Part shown: in pieces, positions 16,477-25,588 of the stretch | How the letters are laid out: each line of letters begins with the position of its first letter | Numbering within the stretch: the stretch's first letter is position 1 | Assembly (NCBI RefSeq): GCF_014164585.1 | Contig: NZ_JACJFM010000036.1 | Span: 1 to 49,812, forward strand | Source: Oceanospirillum sediminis | Lineage (GTDB): Bacteria; Pseudomonadota; Gammaproteobacteria; Pseudomonadales; Halomonadaceae | Length of the DNA stretch: 49,812 nucleotides | Reading direction: 5' to 3' | Made by a program: the position numbers and the translations under genes | The notes under the pieces: generated by a model | Seen by the model: only the letters and a program-made list of their open reading frames with translations | The model's database searches: none | What the model was told of the DNA's origin: nothing

Positions 16477-17550
16477 TCAAAGCTCAATTTCAGAGCGACG
16501 AGCTTTAGTCAGGAATCGGTCGGTTGTTTTTTCTGCGGCAACCGACACCATCTCTCCTATCTTATCCATAAGACCTGTCTTCTGCTCATAACTCACCAGA
16601 TAGACATCGGACTCTTCACAAGCAGCAAGCAGGTACTCATCACTGGTTTTCAGCTCATCCACCAGCCCCAGTTCCAGGGCCTGAGAGCCGTACCATACAT
16701 CGCCATTAGCCACTCTTGTCAGATCCAGCGATGGTCTCTGTTGGTGAATAAAGTCCTTGAACAGATCATGAGTCTCATTCAGATCATGAACAAACTTTTT
16801 ACGGCCCTCGTCTGTGTTTTCACCAAATACGGTCAGTGTTCTCTTATATTCACCGGCCGTCAGAACCTCAAAATCAATGTCATTCTTTTTCAATAAGCGA
16901 TGAAAATTCGGCACCTGAGCAACGACACCAATAGATCCGACAATAGCAAAAGGTGCTGCAATCACTTTTTGTCCTGTGCATGCCATCATATAGCCACCAC
17001 TGGCTGCAACTTCATCGATACACACCGTTAGCTCAACGCCTGCACTGGTAACACGCAGCATCTGAGACGCAGCCAGTCCATAGGAATGGACCATACCACC
17101 ACCGCTTTCCAGCCTGACAACAACTTCGTCCGTACCTGGTCTGGCGATAGTTAGTACAGCAGAAACAGATTCCCTCAGAGAAGCCACATCAGACGCCCTG
17201 ATATCGCCGTCAAAATCCAGAACAAAAATCCTTTTCCCGTCTTCTTCTCTGACATTGTCTTTCTGCTTTTTAGCCTGTTTTGCTTTTTCCTTATCAGCCT
17301 TTTTCTCAGCTTTCAGCTCATGCTCAAAAGCCTCTTTATCCATAACGGCTGACTTAATTGCCTTCTGTGTTTCCGACAACTTATCATTCAGATGCTCTAT
17401 CTCAATTTCACCTTCACCATGTTTTTTCTTCCCATGGCTGGCAGCCAGTATAATAATGAGGATAGCGCCGATAAAAATTACGGCCAGAGTAATGGTTTTG
17501 GCCAGAAAAAGTCCGTAGTCACTAAAAAATTCGTACACAGATAACTCCAT
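16477..17550 (-). CDS. sohB: SohB-type inner-membrane peptidase (S49 family)
   Basis: 357 residues, close to E. coli SohB. The start MELSVYEFFSDYGLFLAK (ATG 17550) matches the SohB N-terminus; an extension to 17574 has no support. One TM helix (about 12-38), then a long Lys/Glu coiled coil (about 60-105) that is richer than usual, then the SppA/SohB protease core with VRLESGGGMVHSYGLAA, the nucleophile Ser in EVAASGGYMMAC and the general-base Lys in TAGEYKRTLTVFG. It is thought to degrade membrane-associated or signal-peptide fragments in the periplasm. It is alone on the minus strand with the IS element just downstream. Confidence 0.92.
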   Translation of the reverse strand: MELSVYEFFSDYGLFLAKTITLAVIFIGAILIIILAASHGKKKHGEGEIEIEHLNDKLSETQKAIKSAVMDKEAFEHELKAEKKADKEKAKQAKKQKDNVREEDGKRIFVLDFDGDIRASDVASLRESVSAVLTIARPGTDEVVVRLESGGGMVHSYGLAASQMLRVTSAGVELTVCIDEVAASGGYMMACTGQKVIAAPFAIVGSIGVVAQVPNFHRLLKKNDIDFEVLTAGEYKRTLTVFGENTDEGRKKFVHDLNETHDLFKDFIHQQRPSLDLTRVANGDVWYGSQALELGLVDELKTSDEYLLAACEESDVYLVSYEQKTGLMDKIGEMVSVAAEKTTDRFLTKARRSEIEL

Positions 17551-17649
17551 CACTTTCAGATTCGCCGCAAGCATACCCCATACTCATAACGGTTTGTATC
17601 GCTTTATCCCATTGTCACAAACAAAAGTGTTATAAGCAGGAAAAGGAGC

Positions 17650-17678
17650 TTGATTCAAACGTATGTTTGAAATATGCT
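17650..17678 (+). promoter_or_regulatory. SCP2 promoter with a PsrA-type operator in its spacer
   Basis: TTGATT (17650-17655), 17 bp, TATGCT (17673-17678) is a good sigma-70 promoter 36 bp before the SCP2 start. The 18-bp palindrome TTCAAACGTATGTTTGAA (17654-17671) fills the spacer. It matches the published PsrA pattern (G/C)AAAC-N2-4-GTTT(G/C). A bound regulator would block polymerase, so repression lifted by long-chain fatty acids is inferred. Confidence 0.7.
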
Positions 17679-17713
17679 GTAATTATCAACAACAATGAAT
17701 CAGGATTTATATC

Positions 17714-18028
17714 ATGACAGACGTAGCCAGCACACTGAGCAATTTACAAGCAAACTTTAATGCAGATGCTGCAGCGGGAATGGAAGAAGTGTTTCAGTTT
17801 GATATTTCAGATGCCGGTGAGTACTACATTGAAATTAAAGATGGCACCTGCAATATCGCTGAAGGTGAGCATGATGATCCATCCGTTACACTGAAAATGA
17901 ATAAAGACACCCTGAAAGGCGTTCTGAGCGGTGAAGTAAATGGCATGACTGCATTTATGACAGGTAAAGTAAAAGCTGAAGGTAACATGATGCTGGCCAC
18001 TAAACTGAATAGCCTGTTCTCTATCTGA
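17714..18028 (+). CDS. SCP2 sterol-carrier domain protein
   Basis: 104 residues forming a single SCP2 lipid-binding domain: VFQFDISDAGEYYIEIKDGTCNIAEGEHDDPSVTLKMNKDTLKGVLSGEVNGMTAFMTGKVKAEGNMMLATKLNSLF. It is the stand-alone bacterial form, cytosolic and without a signal peptide. Such proteins bind acyl chains or acyl-CoA in a hydrophobic tunnel. The promoter carries a PsrA-type fatty-acid operator, which supports a role beside beta-oxidation. Monocistronic, closed by a strong terminator. Confidence 0.9.
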   Translation: MTDVASTLSNLQANFNADAAAGMEEVFQFDISDAGEYYIEIKDGTCNIAEGEHDDPSVTLKMNKDTLKGVLSGEVNGMTAFMTGKVKAEGNMMLATKLNSLFSI

Positions 18029-18063
18029 TCTATTCAATCGCACGCAAAACAGCTGTACACAAA

Positions 18064-18095
18064 ACAACCCGCTATTGACAGCGGGTTGTTTGTTT
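18064..18095 (+). terminator. Intrinsic terminator of the SCP2 gene
   Basis: ACAACCCGCT-ATTGAC-AGCGGGTTGT followed by TTGTTT, 36 bp after the stop. The following 18096-18265 shows no gene. Confidence 0.85.
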
Positions 18096-18265
18096 ATATC
18101 AATCAGCTCCGGTCACTTCAGCCCACTCAACACTGCCTCCGATTATATAGTGATATACCTGAACAAAAATTTTCTCTGCTAAAGCCTGAGAATATCAAAA
18201 TGTTTCTGGCCAGGTTGTATCCAGAGAAAGTTCACCCGGTAGTCCTGGGAGGCTGAGAGAGAGTA

Positions 18266-18547
18266 TTAACGATACTGACAAAGATAAGCTGTTTGTTCAG
18301 CAACTTTCAGATCAAAACTCTGATCGGCATCGACCTCAAAACGCTCACCCGCAGCATAAGTAACCCACTCTTCACTGCCTGGCAGTTTAACCGTCAGAGC
18401 ACCGGATACCACAGTCATCGTTTCATGCTGGCTGGTACCAAATGTATATTCGCCCGCTTCCATAACACCTACGGTCAGCTGCCCCTGGTTATTCTCCAGA
18501 GCAATTGATTTTACACTACCGTCAAAGTATTCATTTACATTCAGCAT
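18266..18547 (-). CDS. ppnP: Pyrimidine/purine nucleoside phosphorylase (PpnP, DUF1255)
   Basis: 93 residues, a single small cupin barrel. [61 protein letters not shown], then [18 protein letters not shown] and YLCQY, matches the YaiE/PpnP family end to end. The enzyme phosphorolyses a broad range of nucleosides to base plus ribose-1-phosphate in the cytoplasm. It is a single gene, downstream of nothing on its strand within 100 bp; the ppk2 terminator region separates it from its upstream neighbour. Confidence 0.92.
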   Translation of the reverse strand: MLNVNEYFDGSVKSIALENNQGQLTVGVMEAGEYTFGTSQHETMTVVSGALTVKLPGSEEWVTYAAGERFEVDADQSFDLKVAEQTAYLCQYR

Positions 18548-18601
18548 TAGCTAGTCTCGCATTATAGTCAGAATAACAGCAGGGCTATAACACCCTGTTA
18601 T

Positions 18602-18632
18602 AAAAAAAGAAGTGGGAGCAATTGCTCCCACT
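18602..18632 (-). terminator. Intrinsic terminator of ppk2
   Basis: AGTGGGAGCAATTGCTCCCACT (18611-18632) is a perfect 22-bp palindrome followed on the minus strand by TTC and seven T. It lies 31 bp past the ppk2 stop. Confidence 0.85.
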
Positions 18633-18663
18633 GGATATGTATTCTATACCACACTGCTGAATA

Positions 18664-19467
18664 TCAGTACTTTTCCGGAACAAACGTCAAAGTATCAATA
18701 GGAGGACGCACATAGCCTGTGTCTTCCTGGCGCGGAGGTAACTTAATAGGTTCAGGTGTCAGATCTTCATAATCAATGACTGACAGCAGATGACTGATAA
18801 CATTAAGACGGGCGCGCTTTTTCACCTCACCATCGACGACATACCAGGGTGCTTCTGGAATATCCGTATGCATAAACATATTATCTTTAGCACGTGAATA
18901 CTCAACCCAGCGAGTACGGGACTGCAGATCCATCGGACTCAGTTTCCAGCGCTTATGCGGACGATTAATTCTGTCTTTAAAACGCTTCTCCTGCTCTTCA
19001 TCCGACACAGAAAACCAGTATTTAATCAGGATAATCCCGGAGCGCACCAGCATGCGTTCAAATTCAGGACAAGAGCGCAGGAATTCATGGTATTCCGCAT
19101 CAGAACAGAAACCCATCACGCGTTCGACACCGGCTCTGTTGTACCAACTACGGTCAAACAGAACAATCTCTCCTGCCGATGGCAGATGCTCGACATAACG
19201 CTGGAAATACCACTGTGTTTTTTCCCGCTCAGTCGGTGCTGGCAACGCCGCAACACGACAAACACGAGGATTCAGTGCTTCGGTAATACGCTTAATGCTG
19301 CCACCTTTACCGGCCGCATCACGCCCTTCAAAAACAACAACAACTTTCAGTCCTTTATGCTTGACCCACTCCTGAAGCTTTACCAGCTCCATTTGCATAC
19401 TTTCCAGTTCGGCTTCATAGAAAGCTTTATCAATTTTCTTTTTCTTAGTCTTTTTTTCTTCAGCCAT
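18664..19467 (-). CDS. ppk2: Polyphosphate kinase 2 (PPK2, single-domain)
   Basis: 267 residues from ATG 19467, chosen for the AAGGAA at 9 nt and the usual length. It transfers phosphate between polyphosphate and nucleoside diphosphates. Walker A is FEGRDAAGKGGSIKR, the lid region follows (LNPRVCRVAALPAPTEREKTQWYFQRY), Walker B-like LFDRSWYNRAGVERVMGF, and KRWKLSPMDLQSRTRWVEYSRAKD is a family signature. A Lys-rich N-terminus (KKTKKKKIDK) is typical. The length and single domain suggest the class I (NDP-phosphorylating) group; this is inferred. No ppk1 or ppx lies nearby. Confidence 0.92.
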   Translation of the reverse strand: MAEEKKTKKKKIDKAFYEAELESMQMELVKLQEWVKHKGLKVVVVFEGRDAAGKGGSIKRITEALNPRVCRVAALPAPTEREKTQWYFQRYVEHLPSAGEIVLFDRSWYNRAGVERVMGFCSDAEYHEFLRSCPEFERMLVRSGIILIKYWFSVSDEEQEKRFKDRINRPHKRWKLSPMDLQSRTRWVEYSRAKDNMFMHTDIPEAPWYVVDGEVKKRARLNVISHLLSVIDYEDLTPEPIKLPPRQEDTGYVRPPIDTLTFVPEKY

Positions 19468-19622
19468 AAGAAAATTCCTTTTCATATTGTTACAAAACCT
19501 GATACGACAACTATTCCATAACAACAGGTTCTATCTCAAGTAGTTAAAGAAAAATTCACACACTATTCATAAAGTTATGTTAAGAACATTGACCCTGATC
19601 TATGTTTAAAATCAGATAAGCT

Positions 19623-20990
19623 CTATTTATAATTTTCAGCCAGAGATACAGCATTCAGATACTTTCTTACTGTCAGCAGAGAAATACCACACATCAGTAT
19701 GTTCGCGACAACAGCCCCCCAGAATAAGCCATGCAGGCCAGCCAGCCAGGCGCCCAGCATACAGATGGGCACATAAAAAATAAAAAGCCGTAAGAAGCTG
19801 AGCTTCAGAGCGACCATAGGCTCATGCAACGCATTCATCGTCGAGTTTGCCAGAATAATGATCCCCTGCATGCCAAGCCCCAGAGGAACACTCCATAGAA
19901 ACCAGCTCAGGTTTTCAGACAGTACAGGGCTATCTGAAGCAAACATATTCAGAATGCTGCGTTCAAATAACAGCAGAAGCCCCCAGATAACAGCCTGCCA
20001 GATAATCACAAAGCGAAAACTGCCAAAAACCCCCTGACGAACCCGGTCGAACTGCCCTGCTCCCATATTCTGGCTGACAAAAGGAGGAACCGTCATAGAC
20101 ATTGCAAACACGATAATCAAAGAGACAGACTCGATTCGACTGCCCACCCCATAGCTGGCAACAGCCTCATGGCCAAACCCGGCTACAATTCGGGTCAACA
20201 TTGCCGCACTGATGGGAGTCAGGATACTGGAAACAACAGCAGGCAAAGCGATATGCCCAATAGCAGCCCAGCTTTCTTTCACTTCTTGCCACCGGGGAGT
20301 AACAAAACTTAATAAGTCCTGACGCACATCTTTCAGACTGAAAATCCCAAGGGTCAGCACACACCAGGCAATCAGGGTGGCCAGCGCAGCACCTTTAACA
20401 CCCATAGCAGGTATTGGGCCATAACCAAAGATCAGGATTGGATCAAGAATTCCGTTAACCACTCCTGAGGCTATCATTACCAGACCGGGAACCAGAGTAT
20501 TACCTGAAGCCCTCAAAGCACTACTCATAACCCTTGGCAAAATAACGAACAAAGTCCCCAGATACCAGATTGACATATAGTCATGAATCCATGGTATCAG
20601 ATCTTCACTGGCCCCAAGAAAACGAAACAAAGGATCAATGGAAACCCAGCCCGCTACTGTCAGCAAAAGAGATAGTACCACTGCCAGCACTGCTGCATCT
20701 GTTACACGGCGCTTAACCAGCTGAAAAGATTTTTCTCCCAATAGTTTACCAACAACAGCGGATGTCCCTATTCCCAGCCCGATAGATAAAGAAATAATGG
20801 TAAAGGTTACCGGGAAGGTAAACGTGACAGCAGCCAGCGGAGCTGTGCCCAACTGACTGATAAACCAGGCATCAACCAGATTAAACAACATCAGGGTGAT
20901 AATCCCTCCCATTACAGGAAGAGTCATACGAAACAGCAGAGGAGCAATAGGATCTTTTAACAGATCAGGCTTAGTACGTGTCAGACTCAC
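19623..20990 (-). CDS. MATE-family multidrug/cation efflux transporter
   Basis: 455 residues, twelve predicted TM helices in two bundles, NorM/DinF-like: LFRMTLPVMGGIITLMLFNLVDAWFISQLG, TSAVVGKLLGE, and second-half counterparts such as MSMTVPPFVSQNMGAGQFDR. It exports organic cations using Na+ or H+. The start is GTG at 20990, inside the last codons of the upstream diguanylate cyclase gene (20-bp overlap) with AGGAAA about 12 nt before. The pair is therefore co-transcribed and probably translationally coupled. The substrate is unknown, and the link to c-di-GMP signalling is unusual. Confidence 0.9.
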   Translation of the reverse strand: MSLTRTKPDLLKDPIAPLLFRMTLPVMGGIITLMLFNLVDAWFISQLGTAPLAAVTFTFPVTFTIISLSIGLGIGTSAVVGKLLGEKSFQLVKRRVTDAAVLAVVLSLLLTVAGWVSIDPLFRFLGASEDLIPWIHDYMSIWYLGTLFVILPRVMSSALRASGNTLVPGLVMIASGVVNGILDPILIFGYGPIPAMGVKGAALATLIAWCVLTLGIFSLKDVRQDLLSFVTPRWQEVKESWAAIGHIALPAVVSSILTPISAAMLTRIVAGFGHEAVASYGVGSRIESVSLIIVFAMSMTVPPFVSQNMGAGQFDRVRQGVFGSFRFVIIWQAVIWGLLLLFERSILNMFASDSPVLSENLSWFLWSVPLGLGMQGIIILANSTMNALHEPMVALKLSFLRLFIFYVPICMLGAWLAGLHGLFWGAVVANILMCGISLLTVRKYLNAVSLAENYK

Positions 20991-22563
20991 CGGAAGCGGT
21001 TTCCTTTATTTCCTGAGCAGAGCACACCTGGTTACGACCATTTTCCTTTGCTTTATACAAAGCTCTGTCTGCCTGGCGGATAATTTCTGAGATATCAATA
21101 TTAAGCGATGGAATAATAGTACAGATTCCCATACTGACAGTAACATATGGCGAAACCCTGGAAGCCGCATGTACCAACTCCAATGCCCGAATTTTTTCAC
21201 AGCATTGCTCAGCCAGAGTAATTGCGTTCTCATTCGTATCTGGCAACAGAACAGCGAACTCTTCTCCACCATACCTGGCAACCAGGTCCATTGGACGTGA
21301 AATCATCTTCTTTAATGACTGAGCGACACGCCTGATACATTCATCCCCCTCAAGATGCCCATAATAATCGTTATAGAGTTTAAAGCAGTCTATATCGACC
21401 ATAACCAGCGTCAGAGGTGTATTATTACGGATAGCACGTTTCCACTCACGCACCAGCACTTCATCAAAGTAGCGCCGGTTCGCTACTCCTGTCAGAGCAT
21501 CTGTTCTGGAAATCTCTTCCAGCTCCTGATTTGAAGTCATAAGCTGACGGGACTCTTTTTCCATCTGCTCACTATGAGATGCAAAAATAATAAATAAGCG
21601 CATAATCAGCAAGGTTGAAGCCAAACCCGCCAGAAACACCAGATGCGGTAGCCATGTTTTCTTACTATCAAAATAATAAAATGTCGGAATCGCTTCCAGC
21701 TCCCACTGCCTCTGGCCAACCATATTAAGGGGCATACTCATTGATGCTGTTACTTTAAGCGGAAGTCTTGTTCTGCTGGGGTGAACATGCAGCAACGCTG
21801 GAGCACCGGGTTCAGTAATATCCCAGAGTTTCATATCAATGCCACTGACACGAATATTCATCAGAGCATCTTCGAAGGTCTGCGCCAGATTAATAACGGC
21901 AACAATAAACCCTGACACCTCATCAGAGGTCATCGTTTTATAGACGGGTAGTACAGCCTGTAACAGCGTTGCTTCTGTACTCTGGCTACTTCGAATCAAA
22001 CCAGGAGACAGAACAAGCTGACGACTTCTGGCTGCCAGAGAAAACACCTCTTCCATAACAGGATCAGAGGTCAGATCCTGACCAGCTGTGATATAGGAAA
22101 AAGCCTCAGGTTCCTGATACAGAACCGGATGGTACATCAGCTTATCACCCGCAACTTTCAGCTCACCGGATTCCGACTTTTCCAGAACAGAAAAGTCCGG
22201 ATCAGCCAGCATCTGCCGTATCATACGCTCAGATGTTATACGGTGTTCGCGATTCATCACACCAACCCAGTAAAAAGCTTCTATATACGGGTGACGTTGT
22301 CTGGATTGTAAAGATAACTGTGAAAATAATTGATAGTCAGGCAGTTCACGTTCAATGAACAATGCCCTCATAGTGTACAGTGCTTCAAGAGACGTAACGA
22401 TTTCCCGATCCAGGCTTGCAGCCCGGTCCGCAACATCCTTTGCTAAAAGATGTCTTAATTGCTCTCTTTCAGAGAAGTGCAGCAGCCATGCCGACCCTAC
22501 GGACAAAACCATGCCCAGAATTAAAATCAGAAAAACCCAGTGTCTGGTGGCATTTTCTTTCAT
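20971..22563 (-). CDS. Membrane diguanylate cyclase with periplasmic CHASE-like sensor
   Basis: 530 residues. TM helix about 10-28, a periplasmic CHASE-like domain (about 45-300, with SLEALYTMRALFIERELPDYQLFSQL and HPYIEAFYWVGVMNREHR), TM about 305-325, coiled coil, then GGDEF (SRTDALTGVANRRYFDEVL). The active site reads GGEEF in VARYGGEEFAVLLPDT, and an RxxD inhibitory site (RPMD) sits exactly five residues before it, so product feedback is expected. It makes cyclic di-GMP in response to an extracytoplasmic signal. No EAL domain. It overlaps the following MATE gene by 20 bp. Confidence 0.92.
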   Translation of the reverse strand: MKENATRHWVFLILILGMVLSVGSAWLLHFSEREQLRHLLAKDVADRAASLDREIVTSLEALYTMRALFIERELPDYQLFSQLSLQSRQRHPYIEAFYWVGVMNREHRITSERMIRQMLADPDFSVLEKSESGELKVAGDKLMYHPVLYQEPEAFSYITAGQDLTSDPVMEEVFSLAARSRQLVLSPGLIRSSQSTEATLLQAVLPVYKTMTSDEVSGFIVAVINLAQTFEDALMNIRVSGIDMKLWDITEPGAPALLHVHPSRTRLPLKVTASMSMPLNMVGQRQWELEAIPTFYYFDSKKTWLPHLVFLAGLASTLLIMRLFIIFASHSEQMEKESRQLMTSNQELEEISRTDALTGVANRRYFDEVLVREWKRAIRNNTPLTLVMVDIDCFKLYNDYYGHLEGDECIRRVAQSLKKMISRPMDLVARYGGEEFAVLLPDTNENAITLAEQCCEKIRALELVHAASRVSPYVTVSMGICTIIPSLNIDISEIIRQADRALYKAKENGRNQVCSAQEIKETASGESDTY

Positions 22564-22615
22564 TGTCTAACGCAGCTGCCCAAAACGACCTGTGTCGTCG
22601 TAAAGATGGATTCAT

Positions 22616-22647
22616 AAAAAGGGCCGTGATTATTGCAGATACGGCCC
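22616..22647 (-). terminator. Intrinsic terminator after the enoyl-CoA hydratase gene
   Basis: On the minus strand GGGCCGT-13 nt-ACGGCCC followed by TTTTT. It separates the hydratase gene from the diguanylate cyclase gene, whose promoter must then lie in 22564-22615. Confidence 0.8.
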
Positions 22648-22718
22648 ATCAACTGAATAAAAAACTCGTTTTTTTTAATCATGTGTGAAATTTATTAATA
22701 AATCCATGCCATCTGAAA

Positions 22719-23519
22719 TCAATTACCACGGAAAATTGCGGTCCTTTTTTCCAGCATAGCAGCAATGGCTTCTTCATGATCTGCGGTATGATGGGCCAGG
22801 GCCTGCATAGACGCAGACAGCTCCAGTAATGTTTCCAGAGAAACTTTCTGCCCCTCTTTAAGCAATTTCTTCGTCATTCTGAGAGCCCGCGGTGGATTAA
22901 CCGCAATTCTTTCTGCCAGATGATTCGCTCGCTCCAGCAATTGATCCGGCGTAGTCACTTCTGACACCATCCCCCAGGACAGCGCTGTTTCAGCATCGAC
23001 AGTTTCCCCGGTAAAAGCCATTTCACAAGCTCGGGACATACCGATAACCCTGGGCAAAAACCAGGCTCCACCATCTCCTGGAATGATGCCTATTTTCGCG
23101 AAGCTCTCAGCAAATTTTGCACGATCAGAAGCAATTCTCATATCACACATCATTGCCAGATCACACCCGGCACCAATAGCAGGCCCATTAACCGCAGCAA
23201 TTAAGGGCACCTCCAGGTTATGCATTGCCAGAGGTATTCGCTGAATTCCACGTTTGTATCCTTCCCTCAGTTCAACAGGTGTTCCACCAAACATACCCGA
23301 TTTATCATTCATATCCTTCACATTACCACCAGAGGAGAAAGCTTTGCCTTCCCCGGTCAGAATAACGACAGACACACCATCATCCTGGTTAATTTTTCTG
23401 GCTGCAGCCTCAAAGGCATCAATCATTTCATCACTGGAGATCGCATTTCGGGTATCATCCCTGTTCATTGTCAGAGTAACAATACGCCCTTCTTGTTTAT
23501 AAAGCAGACACTCACTCAT
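22719..23519 (-). CDS. Enoyl-CoA hydratase/isomerase (crotonase family)
   Basis: 266 residues, one crotonase fold. Oxyanion-hole segments are KAFSSGGNVKDM and AAVNGPAIGAGCDLAMMCDMRIAS. Position-specific acids appear as FAESFAKIGIIPGDGGAWFLPR; the second catalytic Glu of classical hydratases is replaced by GDGG, a pattern also seen in isomerases and hydratase-like members. ATG 23519 has GAGG at 5 nt. It is a single gene between livM and a diguanylate cyclase, with its own terminator, and lies outside the valine operon. Its substrate cannot be assigned; a role in fatty or branched acyl-CoA metabolism is likely. Confidence 0.85.
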   Translation of the reverse strand: MSECLLYKQEGRIVTLTMNRDDTRNAISSDEMIDAFEAAARKINQDDGVSVVILTGEGKAFSSGGNVKDMNDKSGMFGGTPVELREGYKRGIQRIPLAMHNLEVPLIAAVNGPAIGAGCDLAMMCDMRIASDRAKFAESFAKIGIIPGDGGAWFLPRVIGMSRACEMAFTGETVDAETALSWGMVSEVTTPDQLLERANHLAERIAVNPPRALRMTKKLLKEGQKVSLETLLELSASMQALAHHTADHEEAIAAMLEKRTAIFRGN

Positions 23520-23611
23520 AAGAACCTCATATAGTCAGCCAGATATTTAATTGATCAGACTCAGGCCAGATTTTCCGGCTGGGTTGCAAAAAATAGCAAC
23601 ATACAGAAAAG

Positions 23612-23656
23612 CAGACACCAGACAAAAGCTGGTGTAAAACAGAAAGTCTGGTGTAA
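23612..23656. repeat. Short interrupted repeats in the livM-hydratase gap
   Basis: CTGGTGTAAAAC occurs twice in direct orientation (about 23632 and 23649), and an upstream ACACCAGAC is complementary to GTCTGGTGT in the second copy. The segment can fold in two alternative ways just before the liv terminator (minus-strand order: after it). No gene here. Confidence 0.4.
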
Positions 23657-23659
23657 AAC

Positions 23660-23690
23660 GAAAAAAAGCCTGTACAAAACGCACAGGCTT
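23660..23690 (-). terminator. Intrinsic terminator of the liv operon
   Basis: On the minus strand AAGCCTGT-9 nt-ACAGGCTT followed by seven T, 37 bp past the livM stop. Confidence 0.88.
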
Positions 23691-23727
23691 ACAGGCACAA
23701 AGTGTAATACGAACAGCAATGGTTAAA

Positions 23728-24699
23728 TCAACTGAAGTTCTTTTTCGCGAACTTCTGAATTTCGCCTACGATACCGCTACGGAAGATCAGTACGCAGATA
23801 ACAAAGATAAGCCCCAGAATTACAGGTACCCAGGATGCCAGAGGCCCTTGAGACAGATAGTTCTGCAAGGTAACAACGGTTGCTGCACCAACTACAGGGC
23901 CAAAGATTGTCCCAACACCACCTAACAGTGTCATCAGAATAACCTCACCGGACATATGCCAGTGCGCATCCGTCAGAGATGACAGCTGGAACACCAGACT
24001 CTTAGTAGATCCAGCCAGGCCAGCCAGACCTGCAGAGATCACAAAAGCAACCAGCTTATACTTATCCACATCATAACCAAGAGAAACCGCACGAGGCTCA
24101 TTTTCACGAATCGCTTTCAGGATCTGACCAAATGGTGAATGAATCGTACGGTGAATCAGAGCAAAGCCCAGTACAAAAATCGCAAATACGAAGTAGTACA
24201 TTGGCATATTGTCAGCCAGGCTGATCACACCAAACAGTTCGCCACGAGGGATACCCTGCAGGCCATTCTCACCACCAGTAAACGGTGCCTGTACATACAG
24301 GAAGAATACCAGTTGCGATAAAGCCAGAGTAATCATCGCAAAGTAAATACCCTGACGACGAATAGCCAGCTTGCCAAATACAAACCCCATCGCAGCAGAG
24401 CAAAGAGTACCAATCAGAATACCAATCTCAGGTGTAACCCCCCACTGCATTACCACGTGCCCTGTGATATATCCGCCTGTCGCCAGGAAAGCAGCATGGC
24501 CAAATGACAGCAATCCGCCGTACCCCAGCATCAGGTTGAATGCACAGGCAAAAAGAGCGAAACACAGTACTTTCATCAAAAACACAGGGTAAATTGCCAG
24601 TGGAGCAACCAGCCCGAGGAACAGAAGTACAGCGTACAGCATCCTGTTTTTAGAGACACTTTTATCCATAGCAGAAGAATCCAGAGTTTGAGTCGTCAT
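23728..24699 (-). CDS. livM: Branched-chain amino acid ABC transporter permease LivM
   Basis: 323 residues from ATG 24699 with a perfect GGAGG upstream. Eight or more TM helices; the BPD_transp_2 signature is FNLMLGYGGLLSFGHAAFLATGGYITG, with the EAA-like cytoplasmic loop GQILKAIRENEPRAVSLGYDVDKYKL and a conserved GGVGTIFGPVVGA near the end. It forms the membrane channel with LivH. It starts one base before the livH stop, so the two are co-translated. Last gene of livG-F-K-H-M, ended by a strong terminator. Confidence 0.93.
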   Translation of the reverse strand: MTTQTLDSSAMDKSVSKNRMLYAVLLFLGLVAPLAIYPVFLMKVLCFALFACAFNLMLGYGGLLSFGHAAFLATGGYITGHVVMQWGVTPEIGILIGTLCSAAMGFVFGKLAIRRQGIYFAMITLALSQLVFFLYVQAPFTGGENGLQGIPRGELFGVISLADNMPMYYFVFAIFVLGFALIHRTIHSPFGQILKAIRENEPRAVSLGYDVDKYKLVAFVISAGLAGLAGSTKSLVFQLSSLTDAHWHMSGEVILMTLLGGVGTIFGPVVGAATVVTLQNYLSQGPLASWVPVILGLIFVICVLIFRSGIVGEIQKFAKKNFS

Positions 24700-24700
24700 G

Positions 24701-25588
24701 TTACGCCTCCTTACCAAACAGGCCAGCTGGACGCACCAGGAGAACCACGATCATTACCAGAAAAATTACGGTCGTTGATGCTTCCGGATAAAATACTTTT
24801 GTCAGACCTTCAATCAATCCCATCAACAGACCGGTTACGATGGCTCCCATAATCGATCCCATACCGCCGATAACCACTACCGCAAATACCACAATCAGCA
24901 GATTGGAACCCATAACCGGGCTTACGGAATAGATAGGGGCTGCCAGTACCCCGGCAAATGCTGCCAGCGCTACGCCATAACCATATGTAAGCGTAATTAA
25001 CAGAGGTACATTAATACCAAATGCCTGCAACAGTTGAGGGTTTTCAGTACCCGCACGCAGATAAGCCCCCAGCTTGGTGCGTTCAATCATGTACCAGGTA
25101 CCAAAACAGATCACCAGAGAGGCCACAATAATCCATGCACGATATGTAGGCAGGAACATGAAGCCAAGATTATTACCGCCTGTCAGAGCCTGTGGCACGG
25201 AATATGGCTGACCAGAAACACCGAAGAAGTGAACAAACGAGCCCTCAATCATAAGAGCCAGACCAAACGTCAGCAAAAGGCCGTACAGATGATCTTCTTT
25301 ATAAAGACGGCGTAACAGCGTTTTCTCAAGAGCAATACCAATAGCTGCAACAACCAATGGAGCCAGAATCAGAGAAACCCAGTAGTTTACACCCAGAAAC
25401 TTAAGTCCTAACCAGGCGACAAAAGCACCCAGCATATACTGCGCTCCGTGCGCAAAATTGATGATATTCAACAAACCAAAAATAATTGCCAGCCCAAGGC
25501 TCAGCAGTGCATAGAATGAGCCATTAATCAGCCCAATCAGCAGCTGACCAAATAGCACTTGCGGCGGAAAACCAAGTAACTCAGCCAT
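24701..25588 (-). CDS. livH: Branched-chain amino acid ABC transporter permease LivH
   Basis: 295 residues from ATG 25588 (AAGGG upstream; an in-frame upstream extension to 25624 lacks a ribosome site). The LivH signature GLLNIINFAHGAQYMLGAFVAWLGL is near the N-terminus, followed by AYLRAGTENPQLLQAFGIN and VVIGGMGSIMGAIVTGLLMGLIEG. Inner-membrane permease partner of LivM. It follows the binding-protein gene after a 146-bp gap that holds a strong hairpin. Confidence 0.93.
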   Translation of the reverse strand: MAELLGFPPQVLFGQLLIGLINGSFYALLSLGLAIIFGLLNIINFAHGAQYMLGAFVAWLGLKFLGVNYWVSLILAPLVVAAIGIALEKTLLRRLYKEDHLYGLLLTFGLALMIEGSFVHFFGVSGQPYSVPQALTGGNNLGFMFLPTYRAWIIVASLVICFGTWYMIERTKLGAYLRAGTENPQLLQAFGINVPLLITLTYGYGVALAAFAGVLAAPIYSVSPVMGSNLLIVVFAVVVIGGMGSIMGAIVTGLLMGLIEGLTKVFYPEASTTVIFLVMIVVLLVRPAGLFGKEA

